From positions 620,001 to 684,000 of the forward strand of contig NZ_JAGIOC010000001.1 in NCBI RefSeq assembly GCF_017876515.1: 64,000 bases of DNA, given 5' to 3'. Position numbers and translations under genes: made by a program. Under the pieces are notes generated by a model that saw nothing but the letters and a program-made list of their open reading frames with translations, did not search any database and was not told the origin of the DNA. Every line of letters begins with the position of its first letter. The first letter of the stretch is position 1. Source of the stretch: Brachybacterium fresconis. GTDB taxonomy: Bacteria; Actinomycetota; Actinomycetes; Actinomycetales; Dermabacteraceae. This document shows positions 34,926-44,429 of this stretch, in pieces.

Positions 34926-36422
34926 ATGAGCGCGCATCCGTCCCCGGCCCTCGATGCTGTCGTCGTCGGCTCCGGTCCCAATGGTCTCGCCGCGGCGGTG
35001 ACCCTGGCCCGGGCCGGTCTGCGCATCCAGGTGCTCGAGAGCCAGGACACGATCGGCGGCGGAGCCCGGACCCTGGACCTCGGCCTGGCCGACGGGATCG
35101 TCCACGACCTGTGCTCCGCCGTGCATCCGCTGGCGCTGGCCAGCCCGTTCTTCGAAGCTTTCGACCTGGGAGCCCGCGGGGTGGACCTGATCGCCCCCGA
35201 GGCCTCCTACGCGCAGCCGCTGGACGACGAGCCCGCGGCGATCGCCTGGCACGACGCGGACCGCACCGCCGAGGGGCTCGGCGCCGACGGCCCGACCTGG
35301 CGCGCGACGCTCGGCACCCTGGCGCGCCACCAGGACCTGGTGGCAGAGCTCGCCCTCGGCGACAAGCGCTCGATCCCGCGTGCGCTCCTGACCACGCCGC
35401 ACACGCTCGCGATCGCCCCGCTCTTCGGCGCCCTGGTCGGCCTGCAGGGCTCCCCGGCCTGGGACCTGCCGCTGCGGACCGAGCGGGCCCGTGCCCTGCT
35501 CGGCGGGGTCGCGGCCCATGCGATCGGCCGGATCCCCTCGCTGGGACTGGCCGCCACCTCCGCGCTGCTGGGCACGATCGCGCACGGGGCCGGCTGGCCG
35601 ATCCCCGTCGGCGGCTCGCAGTCGATCATCGACGCGCTGACCGCGGACCTCCGGGCGCACGGCGGTGAGATCGTCACCGGTCACCGGGTGCGCACCTGGC
35701 GGGACGTGCCGCCCGCCCGTGCCGTGCTGCTGGACACCACCGCCGGGGCCGCCGCGGACATCCTCGCCAACCGACTCCCCCGCTCCCTCGAGTCCGCGCT
35801 GCGCGGCTTCGGCCACGGCGACGCCGCCGCGAAGGTCGACTTCGTCCTCTCCGGCCCGGTGCCCTGGCGGGACGCCGAGGTGGGACGGGCCGGGACCCAG
35901 CACCTGGGCGGCACCCGCGCCCAGATGGCCGCGGCGGAGGCCGAGGTCGCGGCGGGCCGCCTGCCTGATCATCCGGTGACACTGGTCAGCGACCCGTCGG
36001 TCGCCGACCCCTCCCGCCGCGGAGGCGAGCTGCGCCCGCTGTGGAGCTACGCCCACGTTCCCGCCGGAGACCCGAGCGATCCCACCGAGCTGGTCACGCG
36101 GCAGATCGAGCGCTTCGCCCCGGAGTTCCGGGACGTCATCGTGAGCTCGCGCGGGATCAGCGCCGCCGACATGGCCCACCACAATCCGGCTCTCGTCGGC
36201 GGAGACATCACCATGGGCGGGGTGACGATGGCGTCCATGATCGCCCGACCCACCCCCCGCTGGGATCCGTACCGTCTGGGTGCGACGAGCTGGTACCTGT
36301 GCTCTGCGGCCACTCCGCCGGGGCCGGGGGTGCACGGGATGAACGGCTGGCACGCCGCGCGCCGGGTGCTGCGCCACGAGTTCGGCCTGCGCGGGACGCC
36401 GGATCTGTCCCCGGGCTCCTGA
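34926..36422 (+). CDS. Phytoene dehydrogenase-like FAD oxidoreductase
   Basis: The 498-residue product (COG1233-like) has the FAD motif [20 protein letters not shown] followed by [13 protein letters not shown]. The middle is variable, and the C-terminus is a conserved FAD-binding tail ([26 protein letters not shown]). Members include carotenoid desaturases and uncharacterised oxidoreductases. No other carotenoid gene is nearby, so a carotenoid role is not implied. It is the plus-strand half of a divergent pair with the siderophore-interacting protein gene. Confidence 0.85.
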   Translation: MSAHPSPALDAVVVGSGPNGLAAAVTLARAGLRIQVLESQDTIGGGARTLDLGLADGIVHDLCSAVHPLALASPFFEAFDLGARGVDLIAPEASYAQPLDDEPAAIAWHDADRTAEGLGADGPTWRATLGTLARHQDLVAELALGDKRSIPRALLTTPHTLAIAPLFGALVGLQGSPAWDLPLRTERARALLGGVAAHAIGRIPSLGLAATSALLGTIAHGAGWPIPVGGSQSIIDALTADLRAHGGEIVTGHRVRTWRDVPPARAVLLDTTAGAAADILANRLPRSLESALRGFGHGDAAAKVDFVLSGPVPWRDAEVGRAGTQHLGGTRAQMAAAEAEVAAGRLPDHPVTLVSDPSVADPSRRGGELRPLWSYAHVPAGDPSDPTELVTRQIERFAPEFRDVIVSSRGISAADMAHHNPALVGGDITMGGVTMASMIARPTPRWDPYRLGATSWYLCSAATPPGPGVHGMNGWHAARRVLRHEFGLRGTPDLSPGS

Positions 36423-36533
36423 GAGATCCTGGCCGCGCCCGCAGTTCTCTGACATCTGTCCGGGCGACTGACCGGTCACATCCGCTCCCAGGGGATTGCC
36501 GAGCACCGGGAAGGTGGCGCAGGATCGATCACC

Positions 36534-38042
36534 GTGAATGACTCAGACCCCTCTGATCCGGTGGCCACCGACGTGGTCGGCACGGACGAGCACAATCCCT
36601 CGGGCCGGACCTTCATGGGCCAGCCGGGGCCGTTGGCGAATCTGTTCAGCGTCGAGCTGTGGGAGCGGTTCAGCTTCTACGGGATGCAGGGCATCCTCGC
36701 GATCTACATGTACTTCAAGACCACCCAGGGTGGTCTGGGGATCGATCCGACGGTCGCCGCGAGCATCGTCGGCGCCTACGGCGGCTCGGTCTACGTCTTC
36801 TGCATCCTGGGCGCGCTGGTCTCGGACCGGCTGCTGGGCCCGGAGCGGACCCTGTTCGCCAGCGCCGTGATGATCATGCTGGGCCACATCTCGCTGGCCC
36901 TGCTGCCCGGCGTACCCGGGCTGGTCACCGGCCTGCTGCTGGTGGGCATCGGCTCCGGCGGGCTGAAGGCGACCGCCGCCACCCTGGTCGGCTCGCTCTA
37001 CGACCTCCACGACACGCGGCGCGACGCCGGCTTCTCCATCTACTACATGGGCGTGAACATCGGCGGCCTGCTGGGCCCGCTGATCACCGGGTTCGCGCAG
37101 AAGGAATGGGGCTTCCACCTCGGCTTCGGCCTGGCCGCGATCGGCATGGCGATCGGCCTGGCCCAGTACCTGCTCACCCGACACAATCTGCCGACGACGG
37201 TGCACACCGTGCCGGATCCGCTGCCGCGCGCCCAGCGCCCGCTGTGGGCGGGCATCGCCGTGGTGGTCGTGCTGGTGGTGCTCATCCTCGTCCTCAGCGG
37301 CGTGATCACCCCCGACAACCTCGCGAACATCATGGTGGGCCTGTCGCTGGTCGGGGCCATCGCCCTGTTCGCCTTCCTGCTGAGATCTCGCAAGATCAGC
37401 GCCGACGAGCGCTCCCGCGTGGTCGCGTTCATCCCGCTGTTCATCGGCACCACGGCGTTCTTCGCCCTGTTCCAGCAGCAGTTCACGGTGATCACGCTGT
37501 ACTCGGACAACCGCCTGGACCGTGCGCTGCAGCTGCCCTTCCTGGGCGAGTGGGAGATGCCGATCCCGTGGGTGCAGTCCTTCAACCCGTTCTTCATCAT
37601 CGTGCTGGCCCCGCTGTTCGCGGCGCTGTGGACGAAGCTCGGCACCCGTCAGCCCGGCACCCCGGTGAAGTTCGCGATCGGCATCATGCTGATGGGCTCG
37701 GCCTTCCTGCTGTTCCTGCCGATGGTGCCGGTGGCCTCGGTGCCGGTCCTGTGGGTCGCGATGATCATGCTGGTGGCCACGCTCGGCGAGCTGTCGCTTT
37801 CGCCGGTGGGGCTGTCGCTGGCGACCAAGCTGGCTCCCGCGGCGTTCCCGGTGATGATGATGGCGCTGTACAACCTGTCGGTCGCGCTGGGCACCTCGCT
37901 GTCCGGCTCGCTGGCGCAGTTCTATTCTGCCGAGACCGAGGGCACCTACTTCGGCGTGCTCGGCGCGGTGACCATCGTGATCGGGCTGATCATGCTGGCG
38001 GTCGCCAAGCCCGTCGGAAAGGGCATGCGCGGCATCCGCTGA
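36534..38042 (+). CDS. POT/PTR family peptide:proton symporter
   Basis: Imports di- and tripeptides driven by the proton gradient. The 502-residue protein has the family proton-coupling motif ELWERFSFYGMQGIL in helix 1, GAYGGSVYVFCILGALVSDRLLG, and about 14 hydrophobic helices, ending PVGKGMRGIR. The start is a GTG without a strong ribosome site; a CAGGAT hexamer 8 nt upstream might be a -10. It is convergent with the GH2 gene and separated from it by a hairpin. Confidence 0.92.
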   Translation: MNDSDPSDPVATDVVGTDEHNPSGRTFMGQPGPLANLFSVELWERFSFYGMQGILAIYMYFKTTQGGLGIDPTVAASIVGAYGGSVYVFCILGALVSDRLLGPERTLFASAVMIMLGHISLALLPGVPGLVTGLLLVGIGSGGLKATAATLVGSLYDLHDTRRDAGFSIYYMGVNIGGLLGPLITGFAQKEWGFHLGFGLAAIGMAIGLAQYLLTRHNLPTTVHTVPDPLPRAQRPLWAGIAVVVVLVVLILVLSGVITPDNLANIMVGLSLVGAIALFAFLLRSRKISADERSRVVAFIPLFIGTTAFFALFQQQFTVITLYSDNRLDRALQLPFLGEWEMPIPWVQSFNPFFIIVLAPLFAALWTKLGTRQPGTPVKFAIGIMLMGSAFLLFLPMVPVASVPVLWVAMIMLVATLGELSLSPVGLSLATKLAPAAFPVMMMALYNLSVALGTSLSGSLAQFYSAETEGTYFGVLGAVTIVIGLIMLAVAKPVGKGMRGIR

Positions 38043-38078
38043 CGCGCCCGGCCGCCGGAGCGACCGTCCGCGACCTCC

Positions 38079-38113
38079 AGGAGCCGCACCACCGTCACGG
38101 TGGGGCGGCTCCT
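38079..38113. terminator. Bidirectional terminator between the POT transporter and GH2 genes
   Basis: AGGAGCCGCACCACCGT pairs with 38097-38113 with a single mismatch, forming a long GC-rich stem with a very short loop between convergent genes. Confidence 0.8.
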
Positions 38114-38139
38114 GCGCTGCGTCGGGGCGGCTCGCGAGC

Positions 38140-39927
38140 TCAGGGACGCCCGGTGACGAACGCCCGGATCACCGCGGGATCGAGCTTCGGCCGGCGGTCC
38201 GCGTCGGCCAGGCCGTTGGCCTCCTGGAGCGTGTCGGTGAGCTGGGTGTAGCAGTGCCCGGCCAGGACGGGGGTCCCGTTCAGCGCTGCGAACAGGCCGG
38301 AGACCTTCTCCGCGAACTCCTCGGCGGTGGTCACGGTCGCGTACCCCCAGGTGCCCTCGGCGGCGTAGGCGACGCCGCCGAACTCGGTGATCATCACCGG
38401 GGCGCCGTCGGCGAGAGCGACGGCGGCGTCGTCGATGGGTCGGCGCCCCTGGGGGCCGCGGCCGGCGAGCACCTCCCCCACCGCGGCCTCGTCGGTGTAG
38501 CGGCGCGCGAGCACGTCGGCGTCGGTGGTGTAGTCGTGCAGGGCGAGGATGTCCCCGCCGGTGATCTCGTAGCCGTCGTTGGCGACCACGGGCCGGCTCG
38601 GGTCCAGGGCCCGGGTGAGCGCGGTGAGCGCGATCGTGAGGTCCTTCTGCGGGGCGTGGTCGGCGAGATCGCGCACGCCCCAGGACTCGTTCATCGGCAC
38701 CCAGGTGACGACCGACGGATGGGCGCGCACCTGTTCGACGATCTCGGTCCACTCCGCCGTGATCGCGGCGACGGCACGGGGGGAATAGGTGTAGGCGTTC
38801 GCGGTCTCGCCCCAGATCAGCAGGCCGAGCTTGTCGGCCCAGAACAGGAAGCGGGGGTCCTCGACCTTCTGGTGGATGCGGGCGGCGGTGAAGCCGAGCT
38901 CCTTGATCAGCTCGACCTCCTGGCGGTACGCCGCGAGGCTCGGGGCGGTGAGCTGGGAGGTGGGCCAATAGCCCTGTTCGAGCACGGAGCGCACGAAGTA
39001 CGGCTCCCCGTTGAGCAGGAATCTGCCCCGGTCGATGCCGGTGGTGCGCAGACCGAGGTAGCTCGCCGCCGTGTCGACGACCACGCCGCCCACGAGCACC
39101 TCGAGGGTGACGTCGATCAGCGCAGGGTGCTCGGGGCGCCACAGCAGTCGATCGCGGTCCTGGGTGTTGCGGACGGCGGGCACGTCGACCGTGGTCTCGA
39201 CCCGCGGATCGTGGGCGGCGACCTCCACCGCGCCGAGCGACTCCTCCCCCGCCGCGAGGGCGATCCGCACCGTGGTGCCGGGTTCGGGGCGCTGCGCCAG
39301 GCGCAGGCTCACGTCGACCCGGGCGCGCGGCATGTCGACGTCCCACTGGAAGCTCGTCAGGTGCTGCTCGGGGACGGTCTCCAGCCAGACGCTGCGCCAG
39401 ATGCCGGTGGAGCGGTGATACCAGATGCCATGGGGCTGCTCGCGCCAGTCCTGCTTGCCGCGCGGCAGCTCGACGTCGTGGGGGTCGTCGAACGCGCGGA
39501 CCACCACCACGTGCTCCTCCCCCGCGTCCAGCAGATCCGTGAGATCGCAGGTGAAGGCGGTCTGGCCGCCGACGTGATGGCCGGCCAGTTGCCCGTCGAC
39601 CCACACATGGGCCTCATGGTCGACGGCGCCGAGGTGCAGCAGGCTCCGCCGCCCCGGCGTCGGGACCGCGGTGATCGTGCGGCGGTACCACACGATGGGG
39701 TGGAAGCCGGTGTCGTGGATCCCGGAGGCCTCGGACTCCGGCACGAAGGGCACCGTGATCGTGCGGTCGAAGTGTTCGGAGCGGTCCGGCTCGTACCAGC
39801 GCTCGGTCAGCCCCGCGTCGGCGTCGTCGTGGGCGAAGCCCCAGTCTCCGTCGAGCGAGGTCCAATCCTCGCGCATCATCGTGGGACGGGGGTGGGTGCC
39901 GTCGTGCGTGCTGGCGCGCAGCGTCAT
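38140..39927 (-). CDS. Glycoside hydrolase family 2 protein
   Basis: GH2 enzymes are exo-acting beta-galactosidases, beta-glucuronidases or beta-mannosidases. The 595-residue product has the sugar-binding jelly roll (DGDWGFAHDD, HVWVDGQLAGHH), an immunoglobulin-like domain, and a TIM barrel with acid/base E414 in VPMNESWG and nucleophile E515 in MITEFGGVAY. No signal peptide is seen, so it is probably cytoplasmic. AGGAG lies 7 nt before this ATG, which excludes the 37 upstream codons. Its length fits the beta-glucuronidase-size subgroup; substrate not assigned. Confidence 0.92.
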   Translation of the reverse strand: MTLRASTHDGTHPRPTMMREDWTSLDGDWGFAHDDADAGLTERWYEPDRSEHFDRTITVPFVPESEASGIHDTGFHPIVWYRRTITAVPTPGRRSLLHLGAVDHEAHVWVDGQLAGHHVGGQTAFTCDLTDLLDAGEEHVVVVRAFDDPHDVELPRGKQDWREQPHGIWYHRSTGIWRSVWLETVPEQHLTSFQWDVDMPRARVDVSLRLAQRPEPGTTVRIALAAGEESLGAVEVAAHDPRVETTVDVPAVRNTQDRDRLLWRPEHPALIDVTLEVLVGGVVVDTAASYLGLRTTGIDRGRFLLNGEPYFVRSVLEQGYWPTSQLTAPSLAAYRQEVELIKELGFTAARIHQKVEDPRFLFWADKLGLLIWGETANAYTYSPRAVAAITAEWTEIVEQVRAHPSVVTWVPMNESWGVRDLADHAPQKDLTIALTALTRALDPSRPVVANDGYEITGGDILALHDYTTDADVLARRYTDEAAVGEVLAGRGPQGRRPIDDAAVALADGAPVMITEFGGVAYAAEGTWGYATVTTAEEFAEKVSGLFAALNGTPVLAGHCYTQLTDTLQEANGLADADRRPKLDPAVIRAFVTGRP

Positions 39928-40050
39928 CGGGTCGCTCCTGGGCGGTCGGTGAAGAGGTGAGCAGGCGGGCAGGACGTCCTGCCGTGCTCGTCCAGCCCAG
40001 CCTGCCACGTTCGTGTGCTCACGTGGGAATCTGCCCACGGACAGCCGATT

Positions 40051-40080
40051 CGGTGACCACAGGGCTTGCGCCGGTCACCG
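40051..40080. terminator. Hairpin downstream of helR
   Basis: CGGTGACC (40051-40058) pairs perfectly with GGTCACCG (40073-40080) around a 14-nt loop, 16 bp after the helR stop. Confidence 0.55.
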
Positions 40081-40096
40081 GGTGGAGCGGCGATGA

Positions 40097-42277
40097 TCAT
40101 GCGCTCGTGAGCACCACCAGCTCCGCCGTCGCCCGGGTCATCGCCACGTAGCGGGCCGCCGCGCCCGGCAGTCCTTCGCCGAAGTCCCCGGGATCCACCA
40201 GCACCACGAGATCGAACTCGAGCCCTTTGGCCAGCCGTGGGGTGAGCGCCGCGACACGGGTGGTCGAGGCGAGGGTGGGGTGCCCGATCACGCCGGCCGT
40301 CCCCTCCGCGTGCTCGGCGAGCCAGGTCTCGAGGATCTCCTCGAGCTGCTGGGTGCGACCATGGCGGACGGGCAGGCCGGACTCCCGGATGGAGGTGGGC
40401 ACGTTCGCGTCCGGCAGCTCGGCGCGGATCACCGGCGCCGCCTGCTCCATGATCTCCCGCGGGGTGCGGTAGTTGATCGACAGCTCCGTGAGCTCCATCC
40501 GGTCCAGGCCGATCCGACCGAGGTGCTCGCGCCAGGTGTCGGGGAATCCGTGCGCGGCCTGGGCGCGGTCTCCGACGAGGGTGAGGCTGCGGGAGGGGCA
40601 GCGGCGCAGGATCATCGCCCATTGGGCGTCGGTGAGCTCCTGCGCCTCGTCGACGATGACATGGGCGAAGGGCCCGGCCAGCTCGTCCGGCGGGGCGATC
40701 TCCACGGCGGTCGCGTCCTCGAGAGCGTTCTTCAGGTCCTGGCCGCGGAGCATGGACATCTCCTGCATGTCCGAGCTGTCGGAGTCGATGAGGTAGTCGA
40801 CCATGAGCTCGACCTCGTCCACCGTCTCGCGGCGGGCGGTCTCCTGGCGGCGACGGCGCGCGTCGGACCCGGGATCCCCGAGGCGGTGCCGGGCGGCGTC
40901 CAGCAGCGGGAGGTCCGCCTCGGTCCACGAACGGGGGTCGGTCCGCTGCAGCAGCGCGACCTGCTGCGCCGTGAGGCTCGGGGCGCAGCGCCGCAGGTAG
41001 GCGGGGACCTCGAAGAGGTCGCCGACGAGGTCGGTGGCCCGCAGGATCGGCCACGCACGGTGCACGAGGGTCACCAGCTCCTCGTCGTAGGACAGCGCCG
41101 TGCGCACCTGGCGCAGATCGGGGTGCTCGTCGTATGCGTCGGCGAGCTGTGCGGCGACGATCTCGGCGAGCTCCTCCCAGATCTCCTCGCGGGCGAGGTT
41201 GTGCGCCGTGGCGGAAGCGACGGCATCGAAGGCCTCGGCGAAGTCCTCCTCGCCCAGGAGCACCGCGCCCCAGTCCGTCTCCAGCTGGTGGTCACCGCGC
41301 GGCGGTTCCTCGTACAGGGCGACGGCGGGCTCGATCGCCTCCACCAGCGTCGAGGTCGCCTTCAGCGCGGCGAGGTGCGGATCGGGCTCGGGCCCGGCGT
41401 TCTCCCCCTCCGGCACCAGGTCCGCGAGAGTGCAGGTGCGCACGTCGTCCTCGCCGAGGCTGGGCAGCACGTCGGCGACATAGCGGAGGTAGGGGTGGTG
41501 GGGGCCGACGAACAGCACCCCGCCCCGGCGGTCGCGCAGGCGCGGGTCGCTGTACAGCAGGTACGCGGCGCGGTGCAGGGCGACGACGGTCTTGCCGGTG
41601 CCGGGGCCGCCGTCGACCACCAGCGGGCGGCGGGCGCTCGCGCGGATGATGGCGTCCTGGTCCGCGGCCAGAGTGGTCAGCACGGACTCCATCTGAGGAC
41701 TCCGCGCCCGGTTCAGGGTGGCCAGCAGCGCGGATTCGGTGTCGAGGGCGGTATCCGAGGCCACCTCATCCGCCCCGGTCAGGTCCTCTCCCTCGACCGA
41801 GATCAGGGTCTCATCCCAGTAGTCCCGGACCCGTCCGCCCGACCAGCGGTAGCGGCGGCGGGAGGCCAGACCCTGCGGGTCGGCGCGGGTGGCGGCGAAG
41901 AAGGGCTCGGCGGCCGGGGAGCGCCAGTCCACCAGCAACGGCTTCCCGTCCCCGCCGTGCACGGCGAGACGGCCGACGTAGATCGGCTCGGACCCGTCGG
42001 CCGGGGTCATCCGGCCCAGGACCGCGTCGAGTCGGAAGCTCTCCAGACCCCGCAGGCGAGTGCGGAAGTGGGCGACCTTCGCGTCACGCTCGACCCGCCC
42101 CTGGGCATCCCCGGTCTGGTGCGCAAGGGCGGCGTCGAGAGCTCGGCGGACGTCGCCGATGTCGGCGGCCAGCGCTGCGGCGATCGCACGGAACTGCTCC
42201 TCGTCGCGGCTGACGCGCTCTACAGCGGCTTTGCGCCGCGTGCGTGCGGGCAGGTCGAAGGTGCTGGTCTGCGTCAT
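40097..42277 (-). CDS. helR: HelR/HelD-type RNA polymerase-recycling ATPase
   Basis: HelD-family motors resemble UvrD/Rep helicases but act on RNA polymerase, and HelR displaces rifamycins from it. The 726-residue product has an N-terminal coiled-coil region (about 1-120), then VDWRSPAAEPFF, Walker A GGPGTGKT (223-230), Walker B VIVDEAQELTD, LVGDRAQ, LSINYRTP, and motif VI YVAMTRATAELVVLT. GGGGGAG lies a few nt before the ATG. A rifamycin-associated element sits 71-90 nt upstream, which supports HelR over a generic helicase. No rifamycin-inactivating enzyme gene is in the window. Confidence 0.9.
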   Translation of the reverse strand: MTQTSTFDLPARTRRKAAVERVSRDEEQFRAIAAALAADIGDVRRALDAALAHQTGDAQGRVERDAKVAHFRTRLRGLESFRLDAVLGRMTPADGSEPIYVGRLAVHGGDGKPLLVDWRSPAAEPFFAATRADPQGLASRRRYRWSGGRVRDYWDETLISVEGEDLTGADEVASDTALDTESALLATLNRARSPQMESVLTTLAADQDAIIRASARRPLVVDGGPGTGKTVVALHRAAYLLYSDPRLRDRRGGVLFVGPHHPYLRYVADVLPSLGEDDVRTCTLADLVPEGENAGPEPDPHLAALKATSTLVEAIEPAVALYEEPPRGDHQLETDWGAVLLGEEDFAEAFDAVASATAHNLAREEIWEELAEIVAAQLADAYDEHPDLRQVRTALSYDEELVTLVHRAWPILRATDLVGDLFEVPAYLRRCAPSLTAQQVALLQRTDPRSWTEADLPLLDAARHRLGDPGSDARRRRQETARRETVDEVELMVDYLIDSDSSDMQEMSMLRGQDLKNALEDATAVEIAPPDELAGPFAHVIVDEAQELTDAQWAMILRRCPSRSLTLVGDRAQAAHGFPDTWREHLGRIGLDRMELTELSINYRTPREIMEQAAPVIRAELPDANVPTSIRESGLPVRHGRTQQLEEILETWLAEHAEGTAGVIGHPTLASTTRVAALTPRLAKGLEFDLVVLVDPGDFGEGLPGAAARYVAMTRATAELVVLTSA

Positions 42278-42347
42278 GTCTCCCCCGGTGATGGTGCTCC
42301 GTCGCGGGCCGTCGGGCCGCACGAACGAGTGATTCTTGCGCACCGAA

Positions 42348-42367
42348 GGGGCCTTGCCGCAAGCCCC
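42348..42367 (-). promoter_or_regulatory. Rifamycin-associated element (RAE) upstream of helR
   Basis: On the minus strand this reads GGGGCTTGCGGCAAGGCCCC, the conserved inverted repeat that precedes rifamycin-inducible genes in actinomycetes, as I recall the published consensus. It sits in the helR promoter region in the correct orientation. Confidence 0.9.
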
Positions 42368-42426
42368 GTACCGGGGCATAGACTGGGCATACGCCAGGGG
42401 GAGGCGAGTCCACGCCCCATGGCCCC

Positions 42427-42864
42427 TCAGCCCCGTCGCAGCTCCAGCCAGTCCTCGGCGCCTTCGAGCTCGTTCCACCCCCGCTGTTCGTAGAGCGCTC
42501 TCCCCTCGGCCGAGGCCTTGAGCACGACGCGCTTCAGCCCCAGCGGCGCGAGATCCTCCAGCACCTGGTCGATCAGCTCCCGAGCGAGCCCGCGCCGACG
42601 GTGCACAGGATCGACGATGACGTCGGCCAGCCACGCGAAGGTCACCTGATCGGTGACGATCCGGGCGTAGGCGACCTGCCGCCCGGTCGCAACCTCGTAG
42701 AGCCCGTAGTTGCGGGACGTCTCGATGATGCGGTCCTGGGCCGCCCTCTCCCGGCCGGCCGCCCAATAGGTCAGCGTGCTGAGCACCTGGTGGATCCACG
42801 CGTGATCGAGGCGGGAGTCGTCGGTCGAGAACTCGTACGGGGCGGTGCCGGAGTCGTCGGTCAT
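42427..42864 (-). CDS. GNAT family N-acetyltransferase
   Basis: This 145-residue single-domain acetyltransferase has the acetyl-CoA loop DPVHRRRGLARELI and a C-terminal ALYEQRGWNELEG strand typical of GNAT proteins. The N-terminus (YEFSTDDSRLDHAWIHQVLS) matches the common YitH/ElaA-like small GNAT group. A CACAAT hexamer 6 nt before the ATG could be its -10. It is upstream of helR on the same strand, but the RAE lies between them. Substrate unknown. Confidence 0.85.
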   Translation of the reverse strand: MTDDSGTAPYEFSTDDSRLDHAWIHQVLSTLTYWAAGRERAAQDRIIETSRNYGLYEVATGRQVAYARIVTDQVTFAWLADVIVDPVHRRRGLARELIDQVLEDLAPLGLKRVVLKASAEGRALYEQRGWNELEGAEDWLELRRG

Positions 42865-42925
42865 CCCACCATTGTGGTCTCGAGGGCCAATGACCGCGAC
42901 GCGGTCCCATCTGTGATGCCCCCGC

Positions 42926-44332
42926 TCAGTCGGTCCCGGACCCGTGCGTCTCCTGGTCCTTGATGAGAGCCACCAGGGCGGCCATCACGGCCGCGGAGCC
43001 GCGGTATCGCGCCCCGTCGCGGGTGAGGACGCCCGACTCGGTGAGCGCATCCAGGTCCACCTGCACATTCGACCACCGCTGCCATTCCTCGACGCTGCGC
43101 TCTGCTGCGGTGCGCTCGACGGACGCCTGGGCGCGGCCTTCCTGCGGGGCACGGTCGAGGTTCTCGTGGAGGTCCAGTCCCTGCTCGCTGCAGGCGACCA
43201 GCAGCGCGGCGAGGGTGTCGGGCATGCCGCGGAACCCGCCGTCGTCCGGCTCTCGGGCATCCCGGCCGAACATCGTCGCGGTGAGCACGGCGTGGCCGAA
43301 CTCGACGAACTTCTCCGGATCATCGCTGCGCGTCACGTACGGGACGGGGCCCGGTTCGCGGCGCACTCGGGTGCCGGTCAGGCTGAGCCAGCCGCCGTCG
43401 AGCAGCGTGATCCAGGGCCCGGCGATCTCGGGGTGCTGCCACATGCTGCGCACGGTGCGGGCCGTCCCGGTGGCCTCGAGCAGGGCGGTGCAGTCGGTCC
43501 GGGTCAGCGCCTGGGTACCGGTGATTCTGCGGCTGCCGTCGCCGACCAGGTCCAGGATGCCTGCGGCCACGGCGACGAAGGAGTTGTCGGCATAGACCTG
43601 CGACTCCTGGTCGGTGCCGAGCTCTGTGACCGTGATGCCGTCGCCGTCCTCGAGCTCGGGCAGGAACCACGGCCAGGAGCTGCTGCGCAGGCTCTCCTCC
43701 CGCGCGGCCCGCAGCGATTCATCCCGGTCGAAGGGCACGGTGGGGTCGTCCAGCCGTCCGGTATCGCTGAGCTCGACCCGTTCGTCATCGGGCAGTGAGT
43801 TGTACCAGTGCATGTACCCGGCCAGCTCGTCGTCGTCCTCGAGGTCCACGCCGAGAGCGAGGCCGTGGCCGAGGATGTTCGTGGAGAAGGAGCGGCGGGA
43901 GGGGTCGTCGGCTGCTTCGAGGGTCGCGAACTCGAGGGACGAGAGCATCATGGGGGCGGCCTGCGGCGGCATGGAGTCCGCGGCCCAGCGGCCGGTCTGT
44001 CCCAGATAGGTGAAGAAGCGGCCGAGGGTGGGGACCATGTCCATCGCATGCTCGCGGGGCTGGATGACGGTGCGCGGGACGACCTCGGTGAGCAGTTCGG
44101 TGGCCAGCTCTTCGGTCCACAGTCCGGGTTCGGGACTGGCCTGCTGCTCCGCCTTCAGCCGCAGCAGCGTCTCGAGCGTCCGCACCTCATCGGCGGCGGG
44201 GGCGTCCTCGTCGGCGGTCAGTCGCCAGGTGCCGTACTCGGACAGCACGTGTTCCCGTTCCTGCTGCCACTGCTCCTGCGTGGCCGGGTCCGGTTCGTGG
44301 GAGGAGCGCTCCCGGGGCGAGTTCTCCGACAT
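42926..44332 (-). CDS. Hypothetical protein, 468 residues, no recognised domain
   Basis: I do not recognise this protein. It is acidic and soluble, has no signal peptide or membrane segment, and is rich in Trp/Glu/Asp (WQQEREHVLSEYGTWRLTADE, SSWPWFLPELEDGDG). Its C-terminus (VQVDLDALTESGVLTRDGARY) looks like a winged helix-type DNA-binding or partner-binding module. The start ATG follows a GGGGGC stretch; the reading frame continues upstream without support. Codon use matches its neighbours. It lies between a GNAT gene and a DUF222/HNH gene. Confidence 0.7.
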   Translation of the reverse strand: MSENSPRERSSHEPDPATQEQWQQEREHVLSEYGTWRLTADEDAPAADEVRTLETLLRLKAEQQASPEPGLWTEELATELLTEVVPRTVIQPREHAMDMVPTLGRFFTYLGQTGRWAADSMPPQAAPMMLSSLEFATLEAADDPSRRSFSTNILGHGLALGVDLEDDDELAGYMHWYNSLPDDERVELSDTGRLDDPTVPFDRDESLRAAREESLRSSSWPWFLPELEDGDGITVTELGTDQESQVYADNSFVAVAAGILDLVGDGSRRITGTQALTRTDCTALLEATGTARTVRSMWQHPEIAGPWITLLDGGWLSLTGTRVRREPGPVPYVTRSDDPEKFVEFGHAVLTATMFGRDAREPDDGGFRGMPDTLAALLVACSEQGLDLHENLDRAPQEGRAQASVERTAAERSVEEWQRWSNVQVDLDALTESGVLTRDGARYRGSAAVMAALVALIKDQETHGSGTD

Positions 44333-44429
44333 GCCCCCAGCATGACGGTGCAGGGCGGATCCGGCCACCGGACGAGGCGAAGTTTCCCTGGTGGCGTACA
44401 CACAGGGCACGCCGGGCGAGACAGACCGC

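Noticed and set aside
34926..36422. Carotenoid desaturase (crtI)
   Set aside because: The family match is to the broad COG1233 group, and no phytoene synthase or other carotenoid gene is in the window.
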